NCBI GenBank assembly: GCA_037044905.1
Contig: JBAOKB010000172.1
Coordinates: 31,923 to 95,922, forward strand
Direction of reading: 5' to 3'
DNA length: 64,000 nucleotides
Origin: Hortaea werneckii
Lineage: Eukaryota; Ascomycota; Dothideomycetes; Mycosphaerellales; Teratosphaeriaceae
Shown here: positions 10,148 through 19,990 of the stretch, piece after piece
Numbering within the stretch: position 1 is the stretch's first letter
How the letters are laid out: each line of letters opens with the position of its first letter
Notes under the pieces: model-generated
Database searches by the model: none
Told to the model about the DNA's origin: nothing
Seen by the model: only the letters and a program-made list of their open reading frames with translations
Translations under genes and position numbers: made by a program

Positions 10148-10789
10148 CTACATGCGCAATGCATTGCTCAACCGCGGAGTGCTGCGCAGGATCGAACGAG
10201 AGTTTTCACCAATACGTTGAGCACGGTTATCATGTTTGACAACCCGACGTTCGTGTCGTTCGATGAGAGCGTCGTTGATCACCTTCACAGCGAAATTCCA
10301 GTCTGGCAGCTTGGACGCTACACTGTGGAGCAGTCTGGTGGAGTCTAGCGGCAGTTCGCGCCAGCCATAATGCGTGAAAACGTCTTTTCCCCAGATCGCC
10401 AGGACGCTCGTTTGCAGCTGGAGTAGCTGCGCTCCACGATTCCGCGACTTGCGCTGTCGCTGAACCAGGCTCGCGAACGACGTCCACGCTATGAATTCCT
10501 CCCCTCGGTTGGACTCTCGTAACGATTGAGGAAAGGCGTCATGGAAGGCAGCTGCAGTCAGATCTGCGAAGTGTGATATGCTGAGGATCTTGTCACGATA
10601 GCTTTGGCAAACTTTTCGTCTCTGCGTGTCGTAATCGCAACACGAAAATTCTCGATGGAATGCTGCAGCAAGACCGAGCGCCGTGGAGGTATACGCGGTA
10701 CGGGCCTTGCTTGTGGATGGTTGCATGGTGAGAGAAAGCGAAGGTCCCGCCTCGGCACCCTGTCTAGCAAATCTAAGGGAAAACACCAT
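10148..10789 (-). CDS. Hypothetical protein, 213 residues (unit A)
   Basis: Single-exon frame from ATG 10789 to the stop at 10148-10150; a second ATG at 10729 is an alternative start. Mostly helical-looking, with a GWRELP segment and a basic C-terminus rich in Arg. No signal peptide, membrane segment or known motif. The even, protein-like composition over 200 codons argues for a real gene; function unknown. Confidence 0.5.
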   Translation of the reverse strand: MVFSLRFARQGAEAGPSLSLTMQPSTSKARTAYTSTALGLAAAFHREFSCCDYDTQRRKVCQSYRDKILSISHFADLTAAAFHDAFPQSLRESNRGEEFIAWTSFASLVQRQRKSRNRGAQLLQLQTSVLAIWGKDVFTHYGWRELPLDSTRLLHSVASKLPDWNFAVKVINDALIERHERRVVKHDNRAQRIGENSRSILRSTPRLSNALRM

Positions 10790-12002
10790 GAGTCGAGCGG
10801 ACGCTCGCAATATAGAACTCTACTTCGGCGTTCGCCTAAAACTGGGGGAAGCTTCTGGTTAATGTTGCGTGCACAGATCATCTGTTCACGCTGATGGTCT
10901 GAGCTCTAACGACTTCGAAGCTAGATGGGCTTTGAGCGAGAAGGCTGGAAGGACGTTAGATCAACAGGAGAACGTAGAGAAATGCTGCAAGAGAGATACT
11001 GTGCTAAATACTGTTGTTGAACATCACGTCTTTGGCACTCAACGATCGCTGTTTGAGACTTTATCGAGTCGTTCAGTATGGATTGAATCGGTGGCTTATG
11101 ACGCCGCTTTGAGGTTGTTTCGTTCAGAAGTGTTATCAAGCACGCAGGCAAATGCACGACGTTGATTGCAACTCAGGATCCGAAAAAGGTTGGTCGAGGA
11201 GTGGAGATGTTACGTTGCGCAAGATACACGCCCAGATAACGTTGTGTTTGGTTGAGACAGCTTACCACAACAGCACTTGGGTCGTTTGGGGTTGGGGCTA
11301 GGGTTATTCTGCTTCAAAGCTCAATGATCCTTCTCTGGAATTTCAGGCCCGATTTTCTCCGTCACTTGCACTGTCGCCCTCTCGTTCACATACCTTGTTG
11401 AGCACATTTCACAGATCCAGCTCCATCTATATCAACCCTGCCATCTAATTCGAATGCATTCAAGCATTCACTAGTTCTCTACCCGCTTCGGTACTGACGA
11501 ATGATCCTTGCGCATCAACTTAGGCCTGTAACCACTACGGTCATGGCTTCTATCTCAGCTACGTCTTTGGTGTGCTTGCCCGCACTGCCAGCGTCAAGCG
11601 ACATACAGGCTACCTATCAACATACATTTGTTGTCGTGCCAGGGAACTTGCAATCCGGCGGGTTGAAGAGGTTATACAGGCTAGGAAAAGTCACGTGAGC
11701 TATTGCTCTTCTGCAGTAGGCGGATTACATCTACAAAGGGAAGGGACCAACTTACTACCTCAATTTTCGATTACTACAGAAGTTCGTTGGTCAGTGAGAA
11801 AATGACAGCATGTCATTGGTTATGTGGTAAAATTACTGGCTGCCTCCGAAGAATTGACTAATTGTATTCAACTCTGTTTATCTCTGCCTTACTGACGAAA
11901 AAGAAAAAAAAAAAAGAGACTTTCGAGCCTTGCTGTGTTCGGTTGTGCCGAGCTCTGGCCTTTTGTAAGCTCAAGTAGCTGTCGGATAGGAAAGGATATG
12001 TC
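10790..12002. other. 1.2-kb region without a supported gene
   Basis: Only short overlapping frames under 100 codons are present, none with recognisable features. One plus-strand frame at 11501-11698 starts with a hydrophobic stretch but lacks any other support. The region also holds the length-variable poly-A tract. Equivalents: 33000-34216 and 55200-56410. Confidence 0.4.
11898..11915. repeat. Length-variable poly-A tract (unit A: A5 G A12)
   Basis: A5-G-A12 here, A6-G-A15 at 34108-34129 and A2-G-A11 at 56308-56321. It is one of the very few differences between units, consistent with replication slippage or sequencing error in a homopolymer. Confidence 0.9.
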
Positions 12003-12314
12003 TCACCCTAACGAGTGACACCGTTTAAGTCGTCGACGAGTCCAGCTTCTAGAAGAGAAGAGTGCCAGAAAACGATAGCCTCCCGCCTCCAGAACAGCAC
12101 AGCCCGGAAATTTGTGGATCGCGTAATTATTGGGACTAATACCGCTATTGTTAGCCGTTGACAGTCCAGCGATATTTGTTAAGAGCTGCATCGTATTAGT
12201 GTGGTTCTGCCGACGTGTATTTCCTTGTTGACGTCGATACAGTGTAATAAGTGCCGGCGGGAGGGTGACGACGACGCCGAAGATTGCAATTATCGCCCCA
12301 GCGGATAGCGGCAT
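12003..12314 (-). CDS. Small single-pass membrane protein, 103 residues (unit A)
   Basis: ATG at 12314. One hydrophobic helix at residues 4-25 (AGAIIAIFGVVVTLPPALITL), followed directly by basic YRRRQ-type residues, predicts an N-terminal anchor with a cytoplasmic tail. The rest is polar and ends in an Arg-rich tail. Small anchored proteins of this layout are common among fungal hypothetical proteins; no function can be assigned. Confidence 0.55.
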   Translation of the reverse strand: MPLSAGAIIAIFGVVVTLPPALITLYRRQQGNTRRQNHTNTMQLLTNIAGLSTANNSGISPNNYAIHKFPGCAVLEAGGYRFLALFSSRSWTRRRLKRCHSLG

Positions 12315-12861
12315 TTTTTAGATTGCTCTAAGAGGTTCGGCTTAGACTTTAGGGTTGTTAATGAACGTGATCCAGTACTGAGGTACTATGTTTCCAGGTT
12401 CTCCATGTTAGCCTTTTATGTTTGTATGGGTGTAGGTGTAGCTGCTGTTCGTTCGCAACTAGCATACAGGTGCGAACTTGGGACCTCACATTCGCAGTAG
12501 TAGACAAGATGCGAAGGAGCATGACAAACCTACGCTAATGCACTCCGCCTCGGACTCGTTAGACAACGGGAGGTGTCCTCTCCGTTGATTCGCTCGTGTC
12601 TGACGCACAGGTGCTAGCTTCATCTTAAGATCCACGTGTGCAGTATACGTCGCTGCCTCGCTTTGAACCTACACCATTCAAGACATGGTCCTGACACGCG
12701 GTCAAACCTGGCAGTGCACGGCGTCCCTCGACTCACATTGTAAGAGCATCCAGATCTACCGCATGAATCTTCTACTTTGCTTTTCGAATCACGATTACCT
12801 TCATGGTGCTACAGACCAATCTTCATATTACCCTTGCATGTATCGAACGCAACCCTGAAAG
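12315..12861. other. Intergenic, no gene seen
   Basis: 547 bp between two divergent genes, the likely shared promoter region of the small membrane protein and the Zn2Cys6 gene. It holds alternating TTCGCA/TGCGAA hexamers near 12450-12500 but no frame worth reporting. Equivalents: 34529-35075 and 56723-57269. Confidence 0.5.
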
Positions 12862-13144
12862 ATGATGTCGTCTAGACAAGCGCGACCTGTGAGGCTGAAG
12901 TGCGAGCGTTGTCGCCGAGACAGGGTTGCCGTGAGTTTCTCGACTCTGTGTAATTCTCATCACTGACATGTGGTAGTGTCAACCGGCGGACAGGTTCTGG
13001 CCAGACCGAAAATGCGATCGCTGCCTTCATTACGGCTACGAATGTGGGCCGAACGTCCCTCCTCCGCACAGGGCTCCGAGGGCTGCAACAGCTGGTGATC
13101 AAACACTAAAGCAGCTGACAATGCTGAACCATGTTGTTGACTGA
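12862..13144 (+). CDS. Zn2Cys6 binuclear-cluster protein, N-terminal part (unit A)
   Basis: Two short exons, 12862-12930 and 12977-13144, separated by a 46-nt intron (GTGAGT donor, CTGAC branch, TAG acceptor), give 78 residues. The spliced protein has a Zn2Cys6-type pattern, C-x2-C-x6-C-x11-C-x2-C-x6-C, built across the splice junction (CERC before it, CDRC after it). The reading frame ends at TGA 13142-13144. The same frame reopens directly after that stop into the 210-codon stretch at 13145-13777. Zn2Cys6 clusters usually bind DNA in fungal transcription factors; a 78-residue product would be a bare cluster. Confidence 0.65.
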
Positions 13145-13777
13145 TCTAGTTCCAACATACTCCGCTCAAGGCCCACGCACGATACTTACATGCATGTACG
13201 TCCTTCGCTTGATTTCGTGGGAGAACACAGGCTCCTAGACTGTAGCGACGATGACTTTGAATGGATGAAAGAATTTCTCCTGCTCCCCGAGAACAGATTG
13301 AAGAGCATATGCTTTCGGTTATCTGGAATCAGCAACATGCTAAAGGACCTCTCTGACACTGGACACGACAGTCAGGTGCGTCGGTACCTGGAAACTGAAA
13401 TCAAGGGGCGGATCGAAGACGTCATTCCGCAAGCTGAGAGGGCTCCGGATTTCAGCAGCGAGATAGTGTTCGATTCGTGGCGTGATCGTGCGATTGTGGA
13501 CATTTCCGGAATCCGAATAAGACTAGTGGATGGTCCGCCTCCTGATGACTTCTCAATCTGGCGACCACCAGCAACAGACCCGAGGGGTAAGCAGATGGGT
13601 ACCTCCAACATCAGCTGCAACAGATCTGACCTGAATATAGAATCTATTCGACTGTCTGGTCCGCGGAATGACGATATGACACCACCTGGAAATTTCGCCC
13701 AGCTTTCCCCAGAAGCGGATCTCGACGCATTATTTCAAAGTCCTCTTCTCGACATTGCACTTGGGAGTCCAGCTTGA
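13145..13777 (+). CDS. Continuation frame after TGA of the Zn2Cys6 gene (unit A)
   Basis: 210 codons open in exactly the frame of the Zn2Cys6 exon, separated from it only by TGA 13142-13144. The first internal ATG is at 13190 (195 residues). Acidic and soluble, with DDDFEWMKEF near the start and a Pro-rich middle. No known motif. Either an independent gene starting at 13190, or the body of a Zn2Cys6 protein cut by a nonsense mutation or an unrecognised intron. Confidence 0.55.
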   Translation, partial: SSSNILRSRPTHDTYMHVRPSLDFVGEHRLLDCSDDDFEWMKEFLLLPENRLKSICFRLSGISNMLKDLSDTGHDSQVRRYLETEIKGRIEDVIPQAERAPDFSSEIVFDSWRDRAIVDISGIRIRLVDGPPPDDFSIWRPPATDPRGKQMGTSNISCNRSDLNIESIRLSGPRNDDMTPPGNFAQLSPEADLDALFQSPLLDIALGSPA

Positions 13778-14681
13778 TTGGTTTCAGTCAGTGCTAGGCG
13801 AGTCTAGATAGTGACTTTGCGCACTAACGTTGGACAGGAGGCACTTTGAGCGGATAAAGCTGTCACTAACAGGAAGGACAGGTTGGGAGTCCATTGGTAC
13901 GTCGGAGGGTTCTTCCGGTAGAATTGCCTGCTCAAGTAGACGAGAAATGTCTTGCGAAGGTGACAAATGCCAGCAAAATGATAACGAGATGGACGTAAAT
14001 GCTCTTACATCACGCGTTGTCTGATCCGCTCGCCCGCTCCAGTGACTACTTTACATTGACTCGCCTCTACAGCTTCTGAAACGTGGCACGTTTCGGATCT
14101 GCAGCCATAACTCCAAGCGCGCAAACCCGGAAAATTTGCTGCAATCGAAGTGTGCAACATATGGCCATCTGCGCAATTTGTGGGAATGCGATGCGTTACA
14201 GGGAATCGTAGTTGCGTAGGCTATGACACTCAGCTCTACTGTGCCCCAGGTAACATTGTCTTGACGCGATGCAAAGTAGTGTTTATGTAACCTGAAACTA
14301 TTCTGAGAGTTCTGCTCATAACGACACGATCACGTGATTGCTTCCCGTCTCCCTGTCTGGTCTTATGGGACAGCCCAATCTCAACTCGGCAGCGCTTGAG
14401 GATTTGAATCATGTCGTACGGAAGATCTTCTACCATCAACCTAGCATAGACAATACATTCGCCCATCAAGTCTTCCTGTGCGTTTCGTGAGGGCCTGCGC
14501 GACTGGCTGAGGAAGATGACGCAAATCCTGGGGAACGACGCGTAGGAATTGCGATACTCAGGTAGCGCAGAACCCACACCGCGTTGGTTGGCGTGGCAGT
14601 CAGGCATTTTTCTACAACACATACCAGCAGCGCTCTTGCTTGCATCGTTTGTACAAGCATGAACATAAGTCGTACAGATCG
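13778..14681. other. 0.9-kb region without a supported gene
   Basis: A minus-strand frame of 128 codons (14236-14622) is open but has no motif and an unconvincing composition. The region holds a 17-bp palindrome at 14078-14094. Equivalents: 35992-36895 and 58186-59089. Confidence 0.4.
14078..14094. promoter_or_regulatory. 17-bp near-perfect dyad GAAACGTG-G-CACGTTTC
   Basis: Eight-base arms around a single G, containing a CACGTT/AACGTG E-box-like core. It is about 300 bp downstream of the Zn2Cys6 continuation frame and 600 bp upstream of the plus-strand gene relic at 14682. It could be a dimeric transcription-factor site; no direct evidence. Also at 36292-36308 and 58486-58502. Confidence 0.3.
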
Positions 14682-15286
14682 ATGGACTCGAAGCCCGCGC
14701 ATGACGTTACGCCTGATACACCACCGGATGACAACGTCTCGCCTGGAGTACGCACCCCTGCTGCGCGCACTCTCCCGCGCACTCCGCCCTTCTCACCATC
14801 CCAGCAGCAACGCAACGCACAGCCGCAGAGGACATCAGATCCTATCATTGAGCGCGTCGAAAGCGTCATCGACTGGTACAGTCGAGGGGAGATATTGGAA
14901 TCCGATCAAAGGTCTGGATTCGAGCTCTCTCTGACGCAGCTGGACGACCTTGAGCGTGGTTTGCAAAACGAGAAGCCTCCTCTGTGGTCTCTCCAGGAGT
15001 ATCAACTTTGCTACGACTTCGAAGCACCAGACTGAGAAGGCAAAGTTGTTTTGCGTATACCTAGTGGGATCCGGGAGGATTTCGTTGGATCTTTGAAACC
15101 ACAATTGGGAAGAAGCTCGCGAATCTTGCAAACAAGCTCTCCATGTCAGATGAAAGGGCTGATCCGAGAAATGACGGATATGCAACGTTCAAGCACACGG
15201 GACCAGAGCTCGACGGCAGCGACAAATGCGTTGCTTCAACTTTGGAACAGCCACGTTCACGGTGCTTTCGCCAGCAAAGGCTGTAG
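14682..15286 (+). pseudogene. Broken fungal hypothetical gene (unit A)
   Basis: ATG 14682 opens a Thr/Pro-rich N-terminus, then a segment IERVESVIDWYSRGEI and an acidic stretch to TGA 15033-15035. The same frame continues after the TGA with a well-formed segment (KVVLRIPSGIRED). One lost base near 15095 then shifts coding into another frame (TIGKKLANLANKL), which runs to TAG 15284-15286. The last 30 bp overlap the 3' end of the convergent nuclease-like gene. I read it as a decayed or truncated member of a fungal hypothetical family. Both lesions are shared by all units, so they are older than the amplification. Confidence 0.5.
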
Positions 15287-16607
15287 GATCATGTCGTTGA
15301 ACCAAGGCCGGTATTCGGTTTGAGTCCACTCCATCAGATATTGTAGTGCTGCAACCACGGCTTGTGTGTCGATTACGTTCTTGGAAGAGCCGATAGAGTA
15401 GCCAGAGAGTAGCCGAGCACCATCAACGTGATCTTCGAAAAATAGACAGGTCCAGTCATGACCTTGTACGACAAGTGCTGGTAGGACAGGTATCGATGCT
15501 GTGTCTGGCTGGCCAGCGAGAGCGAGCAATTCGCGCAGTTTTGCAACATGTCGAATCACCCAGAGGGACAATTGCGACTGTGCCGCTCGCCATCCTTCTC
15601 CAGTGAGTTTCGTCTCAATATGCACTGCGGTTGGTGCAAATCGTATAGGTTCGTAGAGAGTGGGATTGACTGCATTTGTGTATCGAGAAAGGCTCCTTCT
15701 CTCTTCGTGAGACAAGCGGAGGCCAACTGAGAAGTCGATGCGAGAGTTTGGCTCCGCGGAGTTCTGGCGATAGTCTGCGAGCGAGAAGGCATCCGACTCT
15801 ATCGAAGCGGCGGTACTGTCAGCCACCGTCAGCTCACTCAATCCTCCGAGACATTATCAGACACAGAACCCACACATTGTCACATCTAAGATCACGCGAC
15901 CATCTTGAATCGCGCAAAGAGATCCTGAGTAGTGCTGTATGCACGTCACCATTCCATGCTGCTTCAGAAGCTCGCTCCGCCTCATTCTCATTTGCTTGAT
16001 TGACGATACTGATGACCTCTACGCAACTTGGAGAGTTGCCGACGAGCCTGCGTTGTTCGGAGAAAAGCCTCTCCGTCAGGTCATCGTCATCGTCCAGATA
16101 TGGTTGCATCGCGTCCATGTTGTCCGGGTGTATAATTCCGACTCTTAATTGACATTTCCGCAGATTTCGAGCAATCCTTTGCGCACTCTGTGGAAGTTCT
16201 CGTACAGTACCTATGCTATGTAGCATCACTGGGTAACGAGCAAGGCTCAAACTTTCGAGACGCTTCTTTGGACTTTCGCTCCTTCGCCGTTTGGCTGCGC
16301 GGCTTTGGCTGGATGCTGTATCCGAACCAGCTGCAGATGACCGGATTGAGGAAGTGGAGGATACCGAAGGACTCGGGTGGAGTGTCCGAAATGCATTGGT
16401 AAGTGGTGCTATAGGTTGCGGACGTGGTGTGTTGGCATGGTCTGCATCTTCTGTGTCCGTGTTGGGTGTGGCCATCTCTCGCCGTCGCATGGGTGTGTGC
16501 TCCATAGTGTCACTGAGTTCGTCCAGACAACGCTTGCGTGTCTTGCGATGCGACGATAGGCCTGGGAGATTCTCGATCCACTGTGTGATATCATTCGATC
16601 GTGCCAT
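15257..16607 (-). pseudogene. PD-(D/E)XK nuclease-like protein, frame broken in the middle (unit A)
   Basis: Two overlapping minus-strand frames together give the layout of the fungal PD-(D/E)XK nuclease-like family (PF20516 type). ATG 16607 (or 16619) starts an N-terminal helix (ITQWIEN), a low-complexity Ser/Pro/Arg region, then the SLARYPVML and EAAWNGDVHTALL segments, to about 15880. The second frame (15841-15257) carries the putative active-site D in RIDFSVGL, the IETK (E-x-K) motif 40 residues later, AAQSQLSLW, and GHDWTCLFFED. TGA and TAA precede the second frame and no adequate intron joins the two, so a frameshift near 15840 is likely. Whether the nuclease fold is active in this family is not established. 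Confidence 0.65.
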
Positions 16608-16980
16608 GAGACTTTGCATGTTCGGGCACGAAAGATCATTCTCAAGGTTGAGCAGCCCCCGTGGAACTGTTGACAAACAAACGGGGCGAGCCGTTTACCC
16701 CGCATTGTCTAAGCCCCACGAAAGCCGCGACAGCGACAAGAATAGAATTGTTTTGGACTATCCTGCTCACGATCACTTAATTGCAGTTGGGCGACTGGCA
16801 AACAACGAGAGCGAGGTTTGTATCCTGAACACCAGCACGGTGTCCTTTTTTTAAAATCGTGCAAGTGCGTAGATGTCAAGTACTCATGTCCGCAATACGT
16901 GTGCAAAATAATGGTTGCATCTAAAGCGTATGGGTTCAGCTATGTGCATGTGCATGTGCGTTATCATCAACCATCACGCG

Positions 16981-17023
<43 letters not shown>

Positions 17024-17660
17024 CCACTGGAGCAGGAGAGGCTTGGTCTTGCATGCTGCGGAAACGAGCATGATTCGAAGGTTATGTCAGCAGCGCATTC
17101 CTGCCAGGGCGTCACGCAGAGAAGATCGGTATAGGCTCGAAGGCGATCGACAGATGCGAGGAATCTTCAATGAATCTGGCATGCGAGCAAGCGCTGGCCG
17201 GCTTCATGTTGTTCGCGTCCATGTTTCCAGGACCTACCCCTCACCACCAGTGTCTATGGGTAGCATGCTATGGTCGCCCCCCGCAGTAAAAAGCCAATAC
17301 AACTGCGTACCGGTGATCGATCGATAGCTAGGTGTATCCTATTGGAGCACATGACGTGTAATAAGATCTTTGTCGAATGCAACCATGGTAATGTGAGGGA
17401 CACGAGTTGCTTTCGCAAGATAATCTGACTGATTGACCCGATCCGCCCTCCTACCTTCTAGGGCACCATCGCCTGGCGTTGCCGCGCCCATTGAAGGGTT
17501 AATCATATATAACGACGGTGTCAAGTGTCAGATGAACGACGGAGCGTGTCCGTATGTCTGCCGTGGAATAGGGACAATGAAATGGCACTAGCGAACCGCC
17601 CACGACTTCTCCCCCGGACAGAGACGAGGTGGCTCCGGGCGATTAAAAAAGGAGGACATT
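16608..17660. other. 1-kb region without a supported gene
   Basis: Upstream region of the nuclease-like gene, then a GT microsatellite and plain sequence. The plus-strand frame across the microsatellite (16818-17327) is an artefact of the repeat. Equivalents: 38822-39874 and 61015-62060; the last carries several indels and substitutions. Confidence 0.5.
16983..17020. repeat. (GT)19 microsatellite (unit A)
   Basis: 38 bp of uninterrupted GT. The copy at 39197-39234 also has 19 repeats; the copy at 61390-61421 has 16. Confidence 0.95.
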
Positions 17661-19058
17661 GAGCGTCAGATTTCGCAATCTTGTCGCCATGTGCGGTGTC
17701 AGCGATTCTTTGTACAGAAGGACCATTCGCAGTATTTCGAAGTGCGGTCGACTCCCGACACCGACCGGCGAGGGATTAGCCGCGACCAGACCCAGGAGAC
17801 GTGGTCACAGGTGTGGGAGAGAGCGTGCTCGCACTACGACGAGATCCGGGCTAGCGACACCATCCGACCAGGCGAGGCAGACGAGGTCAACCCGTGGTTA
17901 CGGCGTACAGGGTGGGTGCCGTATCTGGAGGGGTTTAGCAGCCGAGACATCTTGCGGTTGATCGAAGAGCCAGCCGATGACGAAGCCGCTTTGTTAAGTC
18001 AGGTCGACGAGATCGACGCCGATGTCTTCCGCGAGCAAGTAGCCGCCGTCATTTGGCACGCCGTCGCGGATGTCGCCCGCATTAGCCAGGAGACGGTGTC
18101 TCAGAGCGGCGTCATGCTGCGATTCGAAGCTATCCGTACCGAGGTGCATCAGAACATCTACCACCCGCTAGAGCCGTATCAGACCCGCGACGACATCGCC
18201 CGACAAGGCCGATACTGGCAGCAGATCGTTGTCTTTCTCGTCCGCGCCCGGCAGGAGCACGACGGGCAGGCCCCGCCGTTCAAATTCAACCGCCGACAAG
18301 ATCGGGCATATCAACGCTTGATGGCTGCCGCGGAGGCGGTCGTGACCCAGAGCGACGAGAGCGATCTGTCCGACGACTCAGATGCGTCTCCCGTCGACCA
18401 CAGCGATGCCGAACATGCCAGCATCCGTCGCGCTCCGCCCCCGCCGCGGCAGACACTAACCGAGCTGCAGTCGGCGTGTCTCTTGTTTTGCACCGAGCTG
18501 CTCAATCAACGGATCTACAACCGCGAGTACGACATGGCGATGATCTGCGCACTAGCTGCGCTTGGGGTTAGTCCGACAGGCAAAGGGTTTCGCGGCCCCG
18601 ACACATACCCGTCCATCTTGTCGACCGTGATCAAAGTCGCCCATTTCATCGTCGTGCAGCAAGCGGACCAGTTGGGACAGTGGGCCGACGAGAAATACAG
18701 CCCACGCGATAGCCCGATCATACTCGAGGACAGCGGGTATGAGAGTAGTGGGAGCTGTAACTCTCCCCGGCGGCGGGGCTTAAGCAGTTTCGACTGGGTG
18801 CGACGAATGATGGATGGGTTTATGGTCCGGGGGTGTAACAGCCCGATGCAGTGGATGTTGGATCTGGGGGCGTACGGGATGAAGATCGGTTTCAACACGA
18901 CGTCTCCCGGGCACGTCGACTGGAGCAATGGCGATACACTGCAGTATAAGTCGCTCAAGTTCTCGACGCCGGGCCACTGTTCGATGTCATCCGATATTGA
19001 GAGCGCGACCTTCCGGGGTAGAGCGTGCTGCTTGTTTGTTAAGTGTCCGACGATGTGA
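17661..19058 (+). pseudogene. Telomere-linked-helicase-type fragment, central region (unit A)
   Basis: Open plus-strand frame (455 codons from 17691, open from further upstream) resembling the region ahead of the helicase domain in fungal telomere-linked/subtelomeric RecQ-like helicases. Seen are VRCQRFF near 17685-17705, DEVNPWLRRTGWVPYLEGF near 17880-17935, SQETVSQSGVMLRFEAIRTE near 18090, and the WMLDLGAYGMKIGFNTT block near 18855-18905. Similarity stops at about 18965, after SLKFS; the last 30 codons are antisense to the DUF3505 fragment on the other strand. No helicase motif is present, so this is a fragment and not a working gene. Assignment is by memory of the family. Confidence 0.6.
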
Positions 19059-19147
19059 CTCGGCCATACTGCATACTGACACTCCTTGCAGATGACGACG
19101 TGCCACTCAATTGAATGAAGAAAATGCTCCGTCGCATCGGTCGCCAT
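18961..19147 (-). pseudogene. DUF3505-type N-terminal fragment (unit A)
   Basis: ATG 19147 on the minus strand starts about 62 codons resembling the N-terminus of fungal DUF3505 proteins (the OrsD-like family, also found fused to subtelomeric helicases): EWHVVICKECQYAVWP, then C-x2-C-x11-H-x5-H spacing (GHL and QH), and a WPGVE motif near the end. After about 18961 the frame stays open but loses all resemblance, because it becomes antisense to the helicase fragment. So two gene pieces are joined tail to tail at 18961-18965. Confidence 0.6.
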
Positions 19148-19621
19148 TGTCGCTATAGATTCTCTAGATGCGACGACGGAAATGCCTATGGACCAAACCT
19201 ACAACTTTAATCGTGTCCGTCGCTCTGTTATGTCTGCTCTGCACCTCCTGTCTCGCAATGGTAGCGTTGTCTCCGACGACGTTTATCCCCCTAACCTGCC
19301 TTGCGCTTTGTGTCTTGTGTAGGGGAACCCTTGTAGCTTCGCGGACCCTAGCTTCGGGGCTCCTCGACCTTACCTTAAAACGGCGACAGCGATATCTCGA
19401 CAACGACACAACTCTAAGCAAAACTTCCGATACAAACATTTGTCGCATGGATGTTCTCTACAACATATCAAAATTTGAGCAAGATTGAACAACGTTTGTG
19501 TTAACCCTAAGTGAATCGAGTGCGCCTTGAATCGAGTGAGCCCTTGGACCCTTTTCTTGGCACAAATTTTTGGTGAGCGCTGAATCAAGTCCGTACGCCC
19601 TCGATTCGACACTTTTATTTA
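19148..19621. other. Region with GAATCGAGT-type repeats, no supported gene
   Basis: Contains a plus-strand open stretch from ATG 19182 of under 50 codons and, at 19513-19607, two GAATCGAGT copies, a TGAATCAAGT variant and an inverted TCGATTC. No gene can be named. Equivalents: 41362-41835, identical, and 63549-64000, strongly diverged with many substitutions and indels from about 63595 on. Confidence 0.5.
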
Positions 19622-19990
19622 GCGTTTGCAGTGTCCTTATACGCTCTCATATATTGATTGCAGGCCACATATATTGGCTTTGCGTAGCTTATATATCGTC
19701 TTTGTACAAGTTATACATGAAGTTTTCAGAAAACACAGAGGTTGTATGTTTCTATCAAACATATATATCAACTTTACAGGACATATATAACGTTTGTACC
19801 GCTTGCCCCACAAGCTTCGTCCCGTGTCGCTCCGAGAACGAGTACAGTACCGAAGCTAACTCCGCAAACTGCGGTGATCGTTGCGGCATGAACTACGACG
19901 GCTCACCTTGTCACCTGTGAGTATCGCAATTTGTCACCCCTTGGGTGACAGCCCAGATGCCGTCTATGTCGCGAAAGCACTGCAGAAGTA
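19622..19990 (+). mobile_element. Degraded Tc1-type transposon 5' end, inverted relative to the intact element (unit A)
   Basis: Starts with a GCGTTTGCAGTGTCCT terminus like the one ending near 5478, then TATATA motifs at 20-25 bp spacing. In opposite orientation to 5300-5433, 39 of 53 bases (19667-19719) and 38 of 49 (19756-19804) match without gaps. Similarity continues through CTCGGA/GCGA and GTTCATGCCG-type segments up to the position of the transposase ATG (here ATG near 19889, followed by CTCACCTTG as in the intact gene). Beyond roughly 19990 similarity fades and no transposase core follows. Confidence 0.65.

Noticed and set aside
12440..12540. tRNA-like B-box (GTTCGCA/TGCGAAC) region
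   Set aside because: No matching A-box, no acceptor stem and no cloverleaf can be drawn.
16818..17327. 169-codon frame containing a Cys-Val repeat
   Set aside because: The repeat is the translated GT microsatellite, and the frame changes length with the tract between units; no other support.
18515..19147. 210-codon minus-strand frame as a complete gene
   Set aside because: Only the first 62 codons resemble DUF3505; the rest is antisense to the helicase-type fragment.
19570..19920. 116-codon plus-strand frame with Cys residues
   Set aside because: It lies over the TATATA-rich 5' end of the degraded Tc1-type element and follows that non-coding homology, so the open frame is accidental.
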